64,000 nucleotides of DNA, from the NCBI RefSeq assembly GCF_014218275.1, contig NZ_AP023213.1, positions 2,582,001 through 2,646,000 on the forward strand. The letters are read 5' to 3'. Origin of the DNA: Citrifermentans bremense (GTDB lineage: Bacteria; Desulfobacterota; Desulfuromonadia; Geobacterales; Geobacteraceae). Position numbers and translations under genes: made by a program. Under the pieces are notes generated by a model, which had not been told where the DNA came from, searched no databases, and saw nothing but the letters and a program-made list of their open reading frames with translations. This document shows, one piece after another, positions 8,265 to 17,359 of this stretch. Position 1 is the stretch's first letter; the number at the start of each line of letters is the position of its first letter.

Positions 8265-8370
8265 TCTCCCCCTCCCCCCTTGAGACAAAATGCCCGGAAT
8301 TACCCACCCATACATCTCTCCGTAGTGAGAGGGGGATGGCCCTCTGGGGGAGGGGTGCGGGGGTGAGGGA
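8265..8370. repeat. Imperfect inverted repeat element (possible dispersed intergenic repeat)
   Basis: A C-rich arm (CTCCCCCTCCCCCCTTG) faces a G-rich arm (GGGGGAGGGGTGCGGGGG) about 80 bases away, with an inner hairpin CTCTC-CGTAGT-GAGAG. Such C-rich/G-rich palindromes are common as dispersed repeats in the intergenic regions of high-GC bacteria. Only one copy is in this window, so its dispersal is inferred. Confidence 0.4.
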
Positions 8371-8385
8371 TGCTCTCATCAGCAA

Positions 8386-8427
8386 AGACAAAGCGCCTGC
8401 CCCATTCCGGGTGCAGGCGCTTTGTCT
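8386..8427 (-). terminator. Terminator of putA
   Basis: AGACAAAGCGCCTGC (8386-8400) and its exact complement (8413-8427) form a 15-bp stem with a 12-base loop, about 30 bases past the putA stop on the minus strand. Confidence 0.75.
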
Positions 8428-8457
8428 ATCGATGAACCAGGTTCAGCAACAGCCGTC

Positions 8458-11400
8458 TTATGCGACCCAGTCGTCGTCCTCCTCGACCGGGGCAAAGCCG
8501 CGGCGCATGGTGTTCTCGGTGACCACCCTCGGGTCCATGAAGTGCAGCAGGTAGTCGTGCCCGCCGGCCTTGGTCCCGACGCCGGACATCTTGGAGCCGC
8601 CGAAGGGCTGGCGGCCGACGAGTGCGCCGGTGTTGTTGCGGTTGAGGTAAAGGTTCCCCACCCGGAACTCCTTGCGGGCCTGGGCCAGATGCTCGGGGCT
8701 TCTGGAGAAGACGCCGCCGGTCAGCGCGAACTTGGTGGAGTTGGCCCAGGCGATGGCCTGGTCGAAGTCCTTGGCGCGCATCACCGCAAGGACCGGTCCG
8801 AAGATCTCTTCCTGCGCGATCCGGTGCTCAGGCTTGATGCCGCCGATGATGGTCATCGGGACGTAGTAACCGCCGTCGCTCGGGACCTTGCTCTCGTAAA
8901 GCACGTGCCCCTCCTTCTTCCCTATCTCGGCGTATTCCTTGATAGTCTTCATCGCCTTGTCGTCGGCTACGGCGCCCATATAGTGGGCCGGGTCCTCGGA
9001 GGGACCGACCAGGGTCGCCTGCGCCATGGAGACCAGACGCTCCACGAACTTGTCGTAGACGGCGTCAAGGACTATGACGCGGGAGCATGCAGAGCACTTC
9101 TGCCCCTGGAAGCCGAAGGCCGAGTAGAGTACGTGCGGGACAGCCTCGTCCAGGTCTGCGTCGTCGTCGATGATGATGGCGTTCTTGCCGCCCATCTCGC
9201 AGACAATCTTCTTCACGTTCTCCTGTCCCGGGTACACCTTGGCGGCGCGCTCGATGATGCGCAGGCCGACCTCCATCGATCCGGTGAAGGCGATGAGGCT
9301 AATGTCCGGGCTGTCGACCAGGTAATCTCCCATGACCGAACCGCGGCCGGGGGTGTAGTTGAAGACGCCGTCGGGAAGGCCGACTTCGCGGAAGAGTTCC
9401 ACGATGTGGTAGCCGATGACCGAGGTGAGGCCGGAAGGCTTGAACACCACGCAGTTGCCGGCAACGATCGCCGCCGACACCATCCCCATGCTGATCGCCA
9501 GCGGGAAGTTCCACGGGGAGATGACAGCCGCCACCCCTTTGGGCTCGTAGAAGTAATGGTTCAGCTCGCCGGGCGCATGTCCGATGCGCTTCGGGCTCCC
9601 CAGGGTGATCATCTCGCGGGCGTAGTACTCGAGGAAGTCGATCGCCTCGCAGACGTCGGCGTAAGCCTGGTCCCACTGCTTGCCGATCTCCAGCACCTGC
9701 CATGCGGAGAGCTCGAAGATCCTGCGGCGCGCGACCGCAGCGGCCTTCACGAGGTACTCGGCGCGAACCTTGATGTCCGTGTCGCGCCATGCCGGGAACG
9801 CGCCTTTGGCTGCGGCAATAGCGTCGCCGACTTCCTTAGTACCCGCCTGGCAAACGATGCCCACGGTCTCAGACGGTTTGTTGGGATTCACCGACGGAAT
9901 GGTGTCGCCGGTCTTCACTTCCTTGCCGTTGATGAAGAGGGGGTAGGTCTTGCCCAGTTGCTTCCTCACCTCCGCGATGGTGTTCGGGAAGGCGGCGCGG
10001 TGGTCTGCCCTGGTGAAGTCGACCATCGCCTCGTTGTTGAAGGGCGTAAGGTTACCGGGCCCCTTAACTTCGGCTTTTTGCTTAGCGGCGCGTACTGCAC
10101 GCTCGCGCTCGGCGGTCAGTGCAGGGTCTTCGAGGAGCCGCTCGATCTGCGCGTCCTCGGCGAAGCTCTGACGCAGGAAGGACTCGTTCGCCGTGTTCTC
10201 CAAAAGGCGCCGGACCAGATACCCCATCCCGGGGACCATGTCCCCATACGGGCAGTAGAGGCGGATGCGGCCGGCAACCTTCAGGATCCCTTTGCGGACC
10301 GGCTCCGCCATCCCGTAGAGCACCTGGAACTCGTAACGCTCGTCCGGCACGTTCAGCCCTTTTGCCATCTCCATCACCGCGGAGATGGTCCTGATGTTGT
10401 GCGAGGCGCAGGCGAAGTGGCAGATGTCGGAGTTTTCCAGGATCATTCGGGCCTGGCGCTCGTAGGCCGCATCCGACTCGGCCTTGATGGTCCAGACCGG
10501 AATCTTCCAGTCGTTCTGTTTCGCCTTTACGGTCTCGTAGTCCCAGTACGCCCCCTTGACCAGGCGGATGGAGATCTGGACTTTTTTCTCGCGGGCCCAG
10601 GAGAGAAGTTCCGGGAGGTCCTTGTCGGTGTCCACGAGGTACGCCTGGAGCACGAGGCCGAAGTGCGGGTAAGCCGGGTATTCGAGCTTCAGCCTCTTGT
10701 AGACCTCGATGATGATGTCCTTGTGGCGGTAGGACTCCATGTCGATGCAGAGGAAGCCGTTCAGATCCATGACCTTCACCGCGATCTTGCGCACGCGCTC
10801 CAGGATGGCGACGACGGAACCCTCGAAGTCCTGCGGATTGGCCAGGCAGAAAAGCGCCGTCGGCTTGACCGCGACGTTCACCTTGGGAGCGTGGCCCCAG
10901 TCGAGGCTTCCGTCCCCTCCCCTGCCCGGCAGCGGTTTCCAGTCCTTGTACTCCTTCTTGAGCGAGTCCAGAAGCTCCAGGTAGGTGTTCATGTAGATGT
11001 CAGCTTCCTTCTCGGAAAGCGTCGCCTCGCCAAGGACGTCGACCACGAACGCGAAGCCGTCCTTTCTCAGGCGCTCCATGTTCTTGATCGCTTCCTTGGT
11101 GTTCTCCCCCACTATGAACTGGCGGGCCATCTCCTGGATGTTCGTGGTGAGGAACTTGTTGAGAACGGCCCCGCCGAAGGAGCCGAGCATGCCGGCCACC
11201 TTGGCGCCGGTGGAGAGGACCGGAGGCATGTCCTTCTCTTCGCCGAAGTATTCGCGGATGTGGTCCGTCAGCAGCTTCCCGGTGGTGAGAGACGGGAAGA
11301 CGTCGACGAAGCGGAACATCTGGATCTTGAAGGTCTCGTTCTTCATGCTCCAATCCATGACCTTGCCCATCCAGGCGCCCTTATTAAAGAGGGACGGTTT

Positions 11401-11472
11401 TTCGCCGGAAATAGTGGAGAAGAACTCCTTGCCCCTTGCCACGACTCGATTGTTCAGTTCGCTGTTGTTCAT
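8458..11472 (-). CDS. putA: Bifunctional proline dehydrogenase / L-glutamate gamma-semialdehyde dehydrogenase
   Basis: This 1004-residue fusion oxidises proline to glutamate in two steps. The N-terminal half has a PRODH barrel (CIDMESYRHKD, then ISIRLVKGAYWDYE and further FAD-barrel motifs). From about residue 500 comes an aldehyde dehydrogenase: ISPWNFPLAISMG, the NAD-fold segment FTGSMEVG, the Glu motif CEMGGKN and catalytic Cys in GQKCSACSR. It lacks the DNA-binding ribbon-helix-helix of enterobacterial PutA, so it is not its own repressor. Control probably lies with the sigma-54 activator encoded upstream: a sigma-54-like promoter and a palindrome shared with that regulator precede this gene. 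Confidence 0.95.
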   Translation of the reverse strand: MNNSELNNRVVARGKEFFSTISGEKPSLFNKGAWMGKVMDWSMKNETFKIQMFRFVDVFPSLTTGKLLTDHIREYFGEEKDMPPVLSTGAKVAGMLGSFGGAVLNKFLTTNIQEMARQFIVGENTKEAIKNMERLRKDGFAFVVDVLGEATLSEKEADIYMNTYLELLDSLKKEYKDWKPLPGRGGDGSLDWGHAPKVNVAVKPTALFCLANPQDFEGSVVAILERVRKIAVKVMDLNGFLCIDMESYRHKDIIIEVYKRLKLEYPAYPHFGLVLQAYLVDTDKDLPELLSWAREKKVQISIRLVKGAYWDYETVKAKQNDWKIPVWTIKAESDAAYERQARMILENSDICHFACASHNIRTISAVMEMAKGLNVPDERYEFQVLYGMAEPVRKGILKVAGRIRLYCPYGDMVPGMGYLVRRLLENTANESFLRQSFAEDAQIERLLEDPALTAERERAVRAAKQKAEVKGPGNLTPFNNEAMVDFTRADHRAAFPNTIAEVRKQLGKTYPLFINGKEVKTGDTIPSVNPNKPSETVGIVCQAGTKEVGDAIAAAKGAFPAWRDTDIKVRAEYLVKAAAVARRRIFELSAWQVLEIGKQWDQAYADVCEAIDFLEYYAREMITLGSPKRIGHAPGELNHYFYEPKGVAAVISPWNFPLAISMGMVSAAIVAGNCVVFKPSGLTSVIGYHIVELFREVGLPDGVFNYTPGRGSVMGDYLVDSPDISLIAFTGSMEVGLRIIERAAKVYPGQENVKKIVCEMGGKNAIIIDDDADLDEAVPHVLYSAFGFQGQKCSACSRVIVLDAVYDKFVERLVSMAQATLVGPSEDPAHYMGAVADDKAMKTIKEYAEIGKKEGHVLYESKVPSDGGYYVPMTIIGGIKPEHRIAQEEIFGPVLAVMRAKDFDQAIAWANSTKFALTGGVFSRSPEHLAQARKEFRVGNLYLNRNNTGALVGRQPFGGSKMSGVGTKAGGHDYLLHFMDPRVVTENTMRRGFAPVEEDDDWVA

Positions 11473-11528
11473 CCAAAGCTCCTTTAAGACAGATATTCCA
11501 GAAGGTAATCATAAACTCTCTTATTAAG

Positions 11529-11544
11529 AGCACAAGCCATGCCA
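11529..11544 (-). promoter_or_regulatory. Sigma-54-like promoter of putA
   Basis: The minus strand reads TGGCATGGCTTGTGCT: GG and GC are separated by exactly 10 bases, with TGGCA at -24 and TGCT at -12. Transcription would start near 11518, about 45 bases before the putA ATG. The next gene upstream encodes a sigma-54 activator with an intact GAFTGA loop. Confidence 0.6.
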
Positions 11545-11750
11545 GCGACATGCAGCCTAGAGGGAAGACAGCTGACCGGACCGTCTCGTGGTGAAAGGGG
11601 CCACGCTAACCGCTTGCACTTACGGCTAAATTTGAGCAGAAAGGACAGTCTTGAGGGAACTTGTTGCGGCGCATGGCTCCGTAAACCAGGAAAAGAAAGG
11701 CAGCTAGAGGTGCGCTGAGAGCGGATCAAGGCGGCAAAGCGGGGGCAAGA

Positions 11751-11768
11751 TTATGCAATCATGCATAA
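11751..11768. promoter_or_regulatory. Palindromic operator/enhancer upstream of putA
   Basis: TTATGCA-N4-TGCATAA is a perfect 7-bp inverted repeat about 240 bases upstream of the predicted putA transcription start, a fitting place for a sigma-54 enhancer. Nearly the same palindrome, with the same 4-base spacer, lies in front of the regulator gene (13346-13363). Confidence 0.6.
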
Positions 11769-11853
11769 GGCAAAAGAGGATGTTGCAGGTACGTCGAAAC
11801 GGTGGCAGGAAAGGATGAAGTTACGTTGTCAATTGTCCATCGTCAATTGCCTT

Positions 11854-13311
11854 TCAATTGCCTTTCAGCCCGTATTTCCTGAGCTTTCTGGCGATGGTGG
11901 ACTGGTTCACCCCGAGCACTTCAGCCATACGACTCTGGTTGCGGTGCTTGGCCAGCGCCTTTTCCAGGACCGCCTTCTCGAGCTGGTCCAGCGTCTCCTG
12001 CAGCGGCGTATCCTCCAGCCAGACGCCGGCAACTGCGGTTGAGCGGCCTTCGCCCGCGGAGATCTCGGCAGGAAGGTCCTTCACGTCGATCAGGTCGGTC
12101 TCGGCCATGACCACGAGCCTTTCGCAGATGTTCATCAACTGGCGCACGTTTCCCGGGTAGTCATAGGCAAGTAGCGCATCGGAGGCGGCACGGGTCAGAC
12201 GCTTGCGGATTGAGTCCCGGGCGCCGAATACATCCAAGTAGTGCCTTACCAGCGGCAGAATGCAGTCACGCCGCTCACGCAAAGCAGGGACGCTGATCGG
12301 TATCACGTTGAGCCGGTAATACAGGTCCAGCCTGAAGCTCCCCTGCCGCACCATCTCGTCGAGATTTCGGTGCGTGGCCGCGAGGATACGCACGTCGAGA
12401 TGCCGCGCCTTGGTCCCCCCCAGACGAATCACCTTCCCGTTTTCCAGGAAGCGAAGGAGCTTCACCTGCGCGGACTGCGGCAGTTCCGCTATCTCATCCA
12501 GGAACAGGATGCCGCCGTCGGCAAGTTCCAGATAGCCCGGCTTGCCGGTCGCCTGCGCGCCGGTGAAGGCCCCCTTCTCGTAGCCGAAAAGTTCGGACTC
12601 AATCAGCGACTCCGGTATGGCGCCGCAGTTTATCTCGATAAGCGGCTTGTCCGCCCTGGTGGAATTCTTGTGGATCAACTCTGCGATAAGCCCCTTGCCG
12701 ACGCCGGACTCCCCGAGGATGAGCACCGTAGAGTTCACCGCGCTCACCTTGAGCGCCTGTTTCAGGGCGTTCACCATCAGCGGGCTGCGGGCAACGACGC
12801 TCTTGGAAGCGACATCCGCCTGCTGAAGTTCCAGCATGTGGTTGCGGAACTGGTCCCGCAGAGCCTCCTGCTCCTCCAGCTCCCGCTGCAAGTTGTCGAT
12901 TTCCGTGATGTCCCGCTCGCTCACCACGACCCGGATCACCTCGCCGTTTGCGTCCAGGACCGGCGTCCCCGTCGAGATCAGCTTGCGCCCTTCCCTGTTT
13001 TGAAGCTGGCTTACCACCTTCTTGGTGGTGATCGCCTCCAGCGCCGCAGAGCGGTCTATGAACCCCTCTTCCAGGAGTTCCCGCATGTTCTTGCCGACGA
13101 CCTCAGAAGCCTTGATGTTGTTGATCCGTTCCGAGGCAGGGTTGATGCGGATGACGCGGGCCCCGGCGTCGCAGATCCAGAGCCCGTCGGAAGACGAATC
13201 GATGATCGCGTCCAGCTCGCGGGTCAGATCCTGGAAGGCCCGCATCTGGCGCGCCATCTCCTCGAGGTCGAGCGTGGAGAGATTTTCCGTAACCGGTTCA
13301 GTCATCGTCAC
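11854..13311 (-). CDS. Sigma-54-dependent PAS-AAA+ transcriptional activator, probable regulator of putA
   Basis: The 485-residue protein has an N-terminal PAS domain (about 30-150, with ELDAIIDSSSDGLWI), an AAA+ domain (about 170-400) with Walker A GESGVGKG, an intact GAFTGA loop and Walker B GGILFLDEIAE, and a C-terminal helix-turn-helix (RMAEVLGVNQSTIARKLRKY) like that of TyrR/PhhR-type regulators. There is no receiver domain, so the PAS probably senses a ligand directly. It lies upstream of putA on the same strand. A TTATGCA palindrome sits 35-52 bases before its own start, which suggests autoregulation. Proline or a breakdown product as effector is inference. Confidence 0.92.
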   Translation of the reverse strand: MTMTEPVTENLSTLDLEEMARQMRAFQDLTRELDAIIDSSSDGLWICDAGARVIRINPASERINNIKASEVVGKNMRELLEEGFIDRSAALEAITTKKVVSQLQNREGRKLISTGTPVLDANGEVIRVVVSERDITEIDNLQRELEEQEALRDQFRNHMLELQQADVASKSVVARSPLMVNALKQALKVSAVNSTVLILGESGVGKGLIAELIHKNSTRADKPLIEINCGAIPESLIESELFGYEKGAFTGAQATGKPGYLELADGGILFLDEIAELPQSAQVKLLRFLENGKVIRLGGTKARHLDVRILAATHRNLDEMVRQGSFRLDLYYRLNVIPISVPALRERRDCILPLVRHYLDVFGARDSIRKRLTRAASDALLAYDYPGNVRQLMNICERLVVMAETDLIDVKDLPAEISAGEGRSTAVAGVWLEDTPLQETLDQLEKAVLEKALAKHRNQSRMAEVLGVNQSTIARKLRKYGLKGN

Positions 13312-13345
13312 TCCTTACTGAGGCTGAAGGTACTAGCGCCAAGCA

Positions 13346-13363
13346 TTATGCACACCTGCATAC
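13346..13363. promoter_or_regulatory. Palindromic operator in front of the putA regulator
   Basis: TTATGCA-N4-TGCATAC matches the palindrome upstream of putA in sequence and spacing, with one mismatch in the second arm. A further half site (TATGCA) lies at 13366-13371. Its position just upstream of the regulator start would suit autorepression. Confidence 0.55.
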
Positions 13364-13393
13364 AATATGCAACAGCGAATAACGAAAGGACAA

Positions 13394-13444
13394 AAAAAGG
13401 GGACTGGCAACTTTATTTTCGCAAAGTAGCCCGTCCCCTTTTCT
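13394..13444 (-). terminator. Terminator of trpE
   Basis: AAAAGGGGAC and GTCCCCTTTT form a 10-bp stem around a loop of about 28 bases. Read on the minus strand it ends in a T-run, some 30 bases past the trpE stop. It separates trpE from the regulator gene. Confidence 0.65.
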
Positions 13445-13473
13445 ACCTTTTATCGGCTAAACCTTCCCTTTTT

Positions 13474-14949
13474 CTAGTCCAACCCCCGTTCGGCCATTTC
13501 TATGGCCTTAACCACGGCCTTTGCCTTGTTGACCGTCTCCGTGTACTCGGCCGCGGGGTCGGAGTCGGCGACGATGCCGGCGCCTGCCTGCAGGTGCACC
13601 TTGCCGTCCTTGATCACCAGGGTCCTGATGGCGATGGCCATATCCATGTTGCCTGAGAAGGAGAAATAACCGACGGCGCCGCCGTAGACCTCGCGCCGCA
13701 CCCCTTCGAGCTCGTCGATGATCTCCATCGCACGTACCTTGGGAGCGCCGGAGAGTGTACCCGCGGGGAAGGTCGCGCGCACCACGTCGAAGGCGTCCTG
13801 CCCCGGAGAGAGTTCGCCCTGCACGTTGGAGACGATGTGCATCACGTGGGAGTAGCGCTCGATGACCATGAGCTCGGTGACCTTGACGCTCCCGGTCTTG
13901 CAGACACGCCCCAGGTCGTTTCTTCCCAGGTCCACCAGCATGACGTGCTCGGCGCGCTCTTTGGGGTCGGCCAAAAGGTCACGCGCCAGTTCCTCGTCGG
14001 CCGCGGGATTCGCGCCGCGGGGACGGGTGCCGGCGATCGGCCTGAGTTCCACCATCTCTCCTTCCTTGCGCACCATCACCTCGGGCGAGGCTCCGACGAC
14101 CAGGGTCTCGTCCAGGCGCAGGAAGAACATGTACGGCGACGGGTTCAGGGTCCGGAGCACGCGGTAGATGTCGAACGGCTCCACCGTGAGGTTGCCGGAG
14201 AAGCGCTGGGAGAGGACGACCTGGATGATGTCCCCGTTTCTGACGTATTCCTTGGCGCGGGTTACAGCAGCCTCGAACTCCTCCGGTTTCACGTTGGAGC
14301 TGAACTCCACCTTTCCGTTCGACGGCTTCTTCTCACTTGCAGGAAGCGGCGTCTTCAGGCGGGCGATCAGTCCCTCGATTTTCGCTATGGCGTCGTCGTA
14401 GGCGTCCTTAAGCGAAGTGCCGCCGTCGACGTGCGCGTTCGACACCACCTTGATCTTCTGGCTCAGGCTGTCGAAGATGAGGATGGTGTCGGTGATGATG
14501 AAGTTGGCTTCGTAGGTGTTGATGTCGCTGGGGTTGCTGTCCGGAAGTGTCTCGAAGTGCCTGACCGCGTCGTACCCCAGGTACCCCACGGCACCGCCGA
14601 AAAAGCGCGGGATCCCCGGGACCTCCACCGGCTGGTAGCGTGCCATGTAGTCGCGGATGTAGTTGAGCGGATCCGACGACTCCACGCGGCGCACCTCGCC
14701 CCCCTCCACGATTTCCACCCAGTTGTCCTTGCCGCGGATCACCACCGCCGGCGAGGAGCCGAGAAAGGTGTAGCGCCCCCACTTCTCGCCACCCTCGATA
14801 CTCTCCAGGAGAAAGCCGTAACGGCCGTCGTCGATCTTCTTGAACGCGCTGACCGGCGTATCCAGGTCTGCCAGGATCTCCCTGTAGACCGGGATCAGGT
14901 TGCCTTTGGTGGAAAGGGTCTGGAACGAAGCGAAATCGGGATAGTACAT
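13474..14949 (-). CDS. trpE: Anthranilate synthase component I
   Basis: The 491-residue enzyme turns chorismate and ammonia (from the glutamine amidotransferase TrpG) into anthranilate, the first step of tryptophan synthesis. Chorismate-binding motifs are complete: RYSHVMHIVSNV, the GTLSGAPKVRAMEIIDELE stretch, the GGAVGYFSF motif and the GAGIVADSDP end. The N-terminal domain carries LLESIEGGEKWGRY, part of the tryptophan feedback site. The start at 14949 has AAGGAG upstream; an upstream in-frame ATG at 15033 would add 28 atypical residues. No trpG or other trp gene lies beside it, so the pathway genes are split. Confidence 0.95.
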   Translation of the reverse strand: MYYPDFASFQTLSTKGNLIPVYREILADLDTPVSAFKKIDDGRYGFLLESIEGGEKWGRYTFLGSSPAVVIRGKDNWVEIVEGGEVRRVESSDPLNYIRDYMARYQPVEVPGIPRFFGGAVGYLGYDAVRHFETLPDSNPSDINTYEANFIITDTILIFDSLSQKIKVVSNAHVDGGTSLKDAYDDAIAKIEGLIARLKTPLPASEKKPSNGKVEFSSNVKPEEFEAAVTRAKEYVRNGDIIQVVLSQRFSGNLTVEPFDIYRVLRTLNPSPYMFFLRLDETLVVGASPEVMVRKEGEMVELRPIAGTRPRGANPAADEELARDLLADPKERAEHVMLVDLGRNDLGRVCKTGSVKVTELMVIERYSHVMHIVSNVQGELSPGQDAFDVVRATFPAGTLSGAPKVRAMEIIDELEGVRREVYGGAVGYFSFSGNMDMAIAIRTLVIKDGKVHLQAGAGIVADSDPAAEYTETVNKAKAVVKAIEMAERGLD

Positions 14950-15081
14950 GGGGCTCCTTGACGGGTGGCAAGGAGGAGGAAACCGGGCGTATCTCCCTGC
15001 CGGGAAAGAATTTAAGCCCGACTTTATTAACATATCGCCCGGTGAGAGTCAAAACCAAAACCAGTTTTCTTTTCTTCCCCC

Positions 15082-15088
15082 CTTGAAA
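15082..15088 (+). promoter_or_regulatory. Possible heat-shock type -35 element before htpG
   Basis: CTTGAAA is the RpoH-type -35 core and lies 65 bases upstream of the htpG start. No convincing CCCCAT-like -10 element follows at the right distance, and no CIRCE element is present, so this is weak. Confidence 0.25.
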
Positions 15089-15152
15089 TACGGGATTGCA
15101 GTGATTAGCTTCTGCGGGTCCAATCACTTTCTCAAAGGAGATCACTACCACC

Positions 15153-17087
15153 ATGACCAAGACCGTCAAAAAGTTCGAGACCGAGGTTCAGCAGCTCCTG
15201 GACCTGGTGATCCACTCCCTCTATTCCAACAAGGAAATCTTCCTCCGGGAGCTGATCTCAAACGCATCTGACGCCATTGACAAGATAAAGTTCGAATCCC
15301 ACTCCAACATGGAGCTCCTGGAGGGGAACTCCGACTGGAAGATCAAGCTCCACGCCGACAAGGAGGCGGGAACCCTCACCATCACCGACAACGGCATCGG
15401 CATGAGCATGGACGAGGTGGCCGAGAACATCGGCACCATCGCCAAATCCGGCACCAAGAGCTTCGTCGCAGCGCTCAAGGAGCAGAACCTGGCTGACAAC
15501 CCGGAGCTGATCGGCCAGTTCGGCGTCGGCTTCTACGCCTCCTTCATGGTGGCAGACAAGGTCGTCCTCACCACCAGGAAGGCCGGCGGCAAGGAGTTCG
15601 GCTGCCGCTGGGAGTCTACCGGCGACGGGAGCTACAGCATCGAGGAATGCGAAAAGGAAACCCGCGGCACCGAGATCGTCCTGCACTTGAAAGACGACAT
15701 GAAGGAGTTCCTCGACGAGTGGAAGATCCGCTCCATCGTGAAGAAGTACTCCGACTACGTCCAGTACCCGGTGGTCATGGACGTGACCCGCACCGAGCCG
15801 GTGAAGGACGCCGAAGGCAAGGTGATCGAGGGTGGCGGCACCATCGAGAAGACCACCGAGGAGACCCTCAACTCCATGAAGGCGATCTGGACCAGGTCCA
15901 AGAGCGAGATCACCGAGGAGGAGTACGAGGAGTTCTACAAGCACATCTCCCACGACTACGACAAGCCGCTTTCCACCATACACTACTCGGCGGAGGGGGT
16001 GAGCGAGTTCAAGGCGATCGTCTACATCCCTTCGCACAAGCCCTACGACCTGTTCCTGCGCGACCACAAGAAAGGCGTGCACCTCTACGTGAAGCGGGTC
16101 TACATCACCGACAACTGCGAGGCGCTGCTCCCCGACTACCTGCGCTTCATCAAAGGTGTTGTCGACTCCTCCGACCTGCCGCTCAACGTCTCCCGCGAGA
16201 TCCTGCAGGAGGACGTGCAGATCAAGAGGATCCAGAAGTCCCTGGTCGGCAAGATCCTCTCCACCCTTGCGGATATGAAGGAGAAGAACTTCGAGGACTA
16301 CCTGAAGTTCTACGCTGAATTCGGACCGGTGCTCAAGGAAGGGATCCACTTCGACCATGCCAACAAGGAGAAGATCCAGGACCTCCTTCTCTACGAGAGC
16401 TCCAAGACGGAGAAAGGTAAGTACGTCTCCTTCAAGGAGTACGTGGAGCGCATGCCCGAGGGGCAGAAGGAGATCTACTTCATCACCGGCATGTCCCGCG
16501 AGGCGGTTGAGAACTCACCCTACATGGAGGCGCTGCGCAAGAAGGATTACGAAGTCCTCTACATGACCGACCCGGTGGACGAGTGGGTGGTGCAGGCGAT
16601 CCACGAGTACCAGGAGAAGCACCTGAAGGCGATCGACAGGGGGGACCTCGAGATCGACACCGAGGAGGAGAAGAAGGAGAAGGAAGCGAAGAAGGAGGAG
16701 GCGAAGAAGGAATACGGGAGCCTGATGGAGTTTATCCAGGAGACCCTCAAGGAGAAGGTGAAGGAAGTACGCCTCTCCTCCCGCCTGACCGACAGCGCCT
16801 GCTGCCTCGTGGCCGACGAGATGGGGTTGAACGCCAACATGGAGAAGATCCTCAAGGCGATGAACCAGGAGGTCCCGGAAGCCAAGAGGATCCTGGAACT
16901 GAACCCGGACCACCAGATCCTGCAGGTCATGACCGCGATGTACGAAAAGGACAAGGGAGATCCGAAGCTCAAGGACTACAGCGAGCTCCTCTTCGACCAG
17001 GCCCTCCTCACCGAGGGTTCTCCGATCAAGGACCCGCTCCGCTTCACCAAGCTGGTGAGCGAGCTGATGGTAGCCGGCGGGAAGTAA
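15153..17087 (+). CDS. htpG: Molecular chaperone HtpG (bacterial Hsp90)
   Basis: The 644-residue ATP-dependent chaperone is full length. The N-terminal GHKL ATPase domain shows [16 protein letters not shown], the ITDNGIGMS loop and [14 protein letters not shown]. The middle domain has NVSREILQ with the catalytic Arg region. A highly charged Lys/Glu stretch near residues 505-525 links to the C-terminal dimerisation domain. The start is clear, with AAAGGAG 9 bases upstream. It is monocistronic, divergent from trpE, and followed by a strong terminator. It acts in cytoplasmic protein folding under stress. Confidence 0.97.
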   Translation: MTKTVKKFETEVQQLLDLVIHSLYSNKEIFLRELISNASDAIDKIKFESHSNMELLEGNSDWKIKLHADKEAGTLTITDNGIGMSMDEVAENIGTIAKSGTKSFVAALKEQNLADNPELIGQFGVGFYASFMVADKVVLTTRKAGGKEFGCRWESTGDGSYSIEECEKETRGTEIVLHLKDDMKEFLDEWKIRSIVKKYSDYVQYPVVMDVTRTEPVKDAEGKVIEGGGTIEKTTEETLNSMKAIWTRSKSEITEEEYEEFYKHISHDYDKPLSTIHYSAEGVSEFKAIVYIPSHKPYDLFLRDHKKGVHLYVKRVYITDNCEALLPDYLRFIKGVVDSSDLPLNVSREILQEDVQIKRIQKSLVGKILSTLADMKEKNFEDYLKFYAEFGPVLKEGIHFDHANKEKIQDLLLYESSKTEKGKYVSFKEYVERMPEGQKEIYFITGMSREAVENSPYMEALRKKDYEVLYMTDPVDEWVVQAIHEYQEKHLKAIDRGDLEIDTEEEKKEKEAKKEEAKKEYGSLMEFIQETLKEKVKEVRLSSRLTDSACCLVADEMGLNANMEKILKAMNQEVPEAKRILELNPDHQILQVMTAMYEKDKGDPKLKDYSELLFDQALLTEGSPIKDPLRFTKLVSELMVAGGK

Positions 17088-17095
17088 GGGAAGCA

Positions 17096-17133
17096 AAAAA
17101 AGCCGGGGGGACACGAAGGTCCCTCCGGCTTTT
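17096..17133. terminator. Terminator after htpG
   Basis: A-rich AAAAAGCCGG...GGAC (17096-17112) pairs with GTCCCTCCGGCTTTT (17119-17133), giving a long GC stem with A and T flanks. It suits htpG and also the small membrane protein gene convergent to it. Confidence 0.75.
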
Positions 17134-17176
17134 ACATGTTAAAGGTACCCCTGAGCCGCAGGAAGCAACGCTCGGC

Positions 17177-17359
17177 TCAGAAGAAGAAGTAGGCGGAAAC
17201 CAGGAGGATGAAGGCGGCACTGGCAGGTATCGGCGCGATGACGAACGCCGTGCGCAGCCGGCGCAACACCGGAGGGAACAGGTCCAGGATCAGGTGCGAA
17301 ACTAACATCGTCGCTAGCAGAAAAACGACGCATTCGTGGCCGTAGCTCAGGTAATTCAT
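17177..17359 (-). CDS. Small two-helix membrane protein of unknown function
   Basis: The 60-residue protein has two predicted membrane helices, about residues 8-27 (CVVFLLATMLVSHLILDLF) and 38-58 (AFVIAPIPASAAFILLVSAYF), joined by a basic loop (RRLRT). The start at 17359 is supported by a perfect AGGAGG 8 bases upstream. No family is recognised. The clear ribosome site and the shared terminator argue for a real gene. Confidence 0.6.
   Translation of the reverse strand: MNYLSYGHECVVFLLATMLVSHLILDLFPPVLRRLRTAFVIAPIPASAAFILLVSAYFFF

Larger units (their letters stand above)
8057..8457. other. Gene-less stretch between fbp and putA
   Basis: These 401 bases hold the fbp promoter at the left, an imperfect inverted repeat element in the middle, and the putA terminator at the right. 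Small open frames here overlap the repeat and lack ribosome sites, so no gene is called. Confidence 0.6.
11473..11853. other. Gene-less stretch between putA and its likely regulator
   Basis: These 381 bases hold the putA sigma-54-like promoter and an enhancer palindrome. Near the right end are three CAATTG palindromes in about 40 bases (11829-11866), of unknown meaning. A short minus-strand frame at 11484-11729 has no ribosome site and lies across the promoter, so it is not called. Confidence 0.55.

Noticed and set aside
8203..8391. Small minus-strand frame of 62 codons between fbp and putA
   Set aside because: It lies in the inverted repeat element and has no ribosome site.
8422..11487. Long plus-strand open frame of about 1020 codons opposite putA
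   Set aside because: It is antisense to the clear PutA coding sequence, has no recognisable domain and arises from the high-GC third-position pattern. Similar long shadows oppose htpG, recJ, secD, glgP and others.
11484..11729. Small minus-strand frame of 81 codons upstream of putA
   Set aside because: It covers the sigma-54-like promoter, lacks a ribosome site and shows no family features.
14950..15152. Trp leader peptide/attenuator before trpE
   Set aside because: No short frame rich in Trp codons and no alternative stem pair was found on the minus strand.
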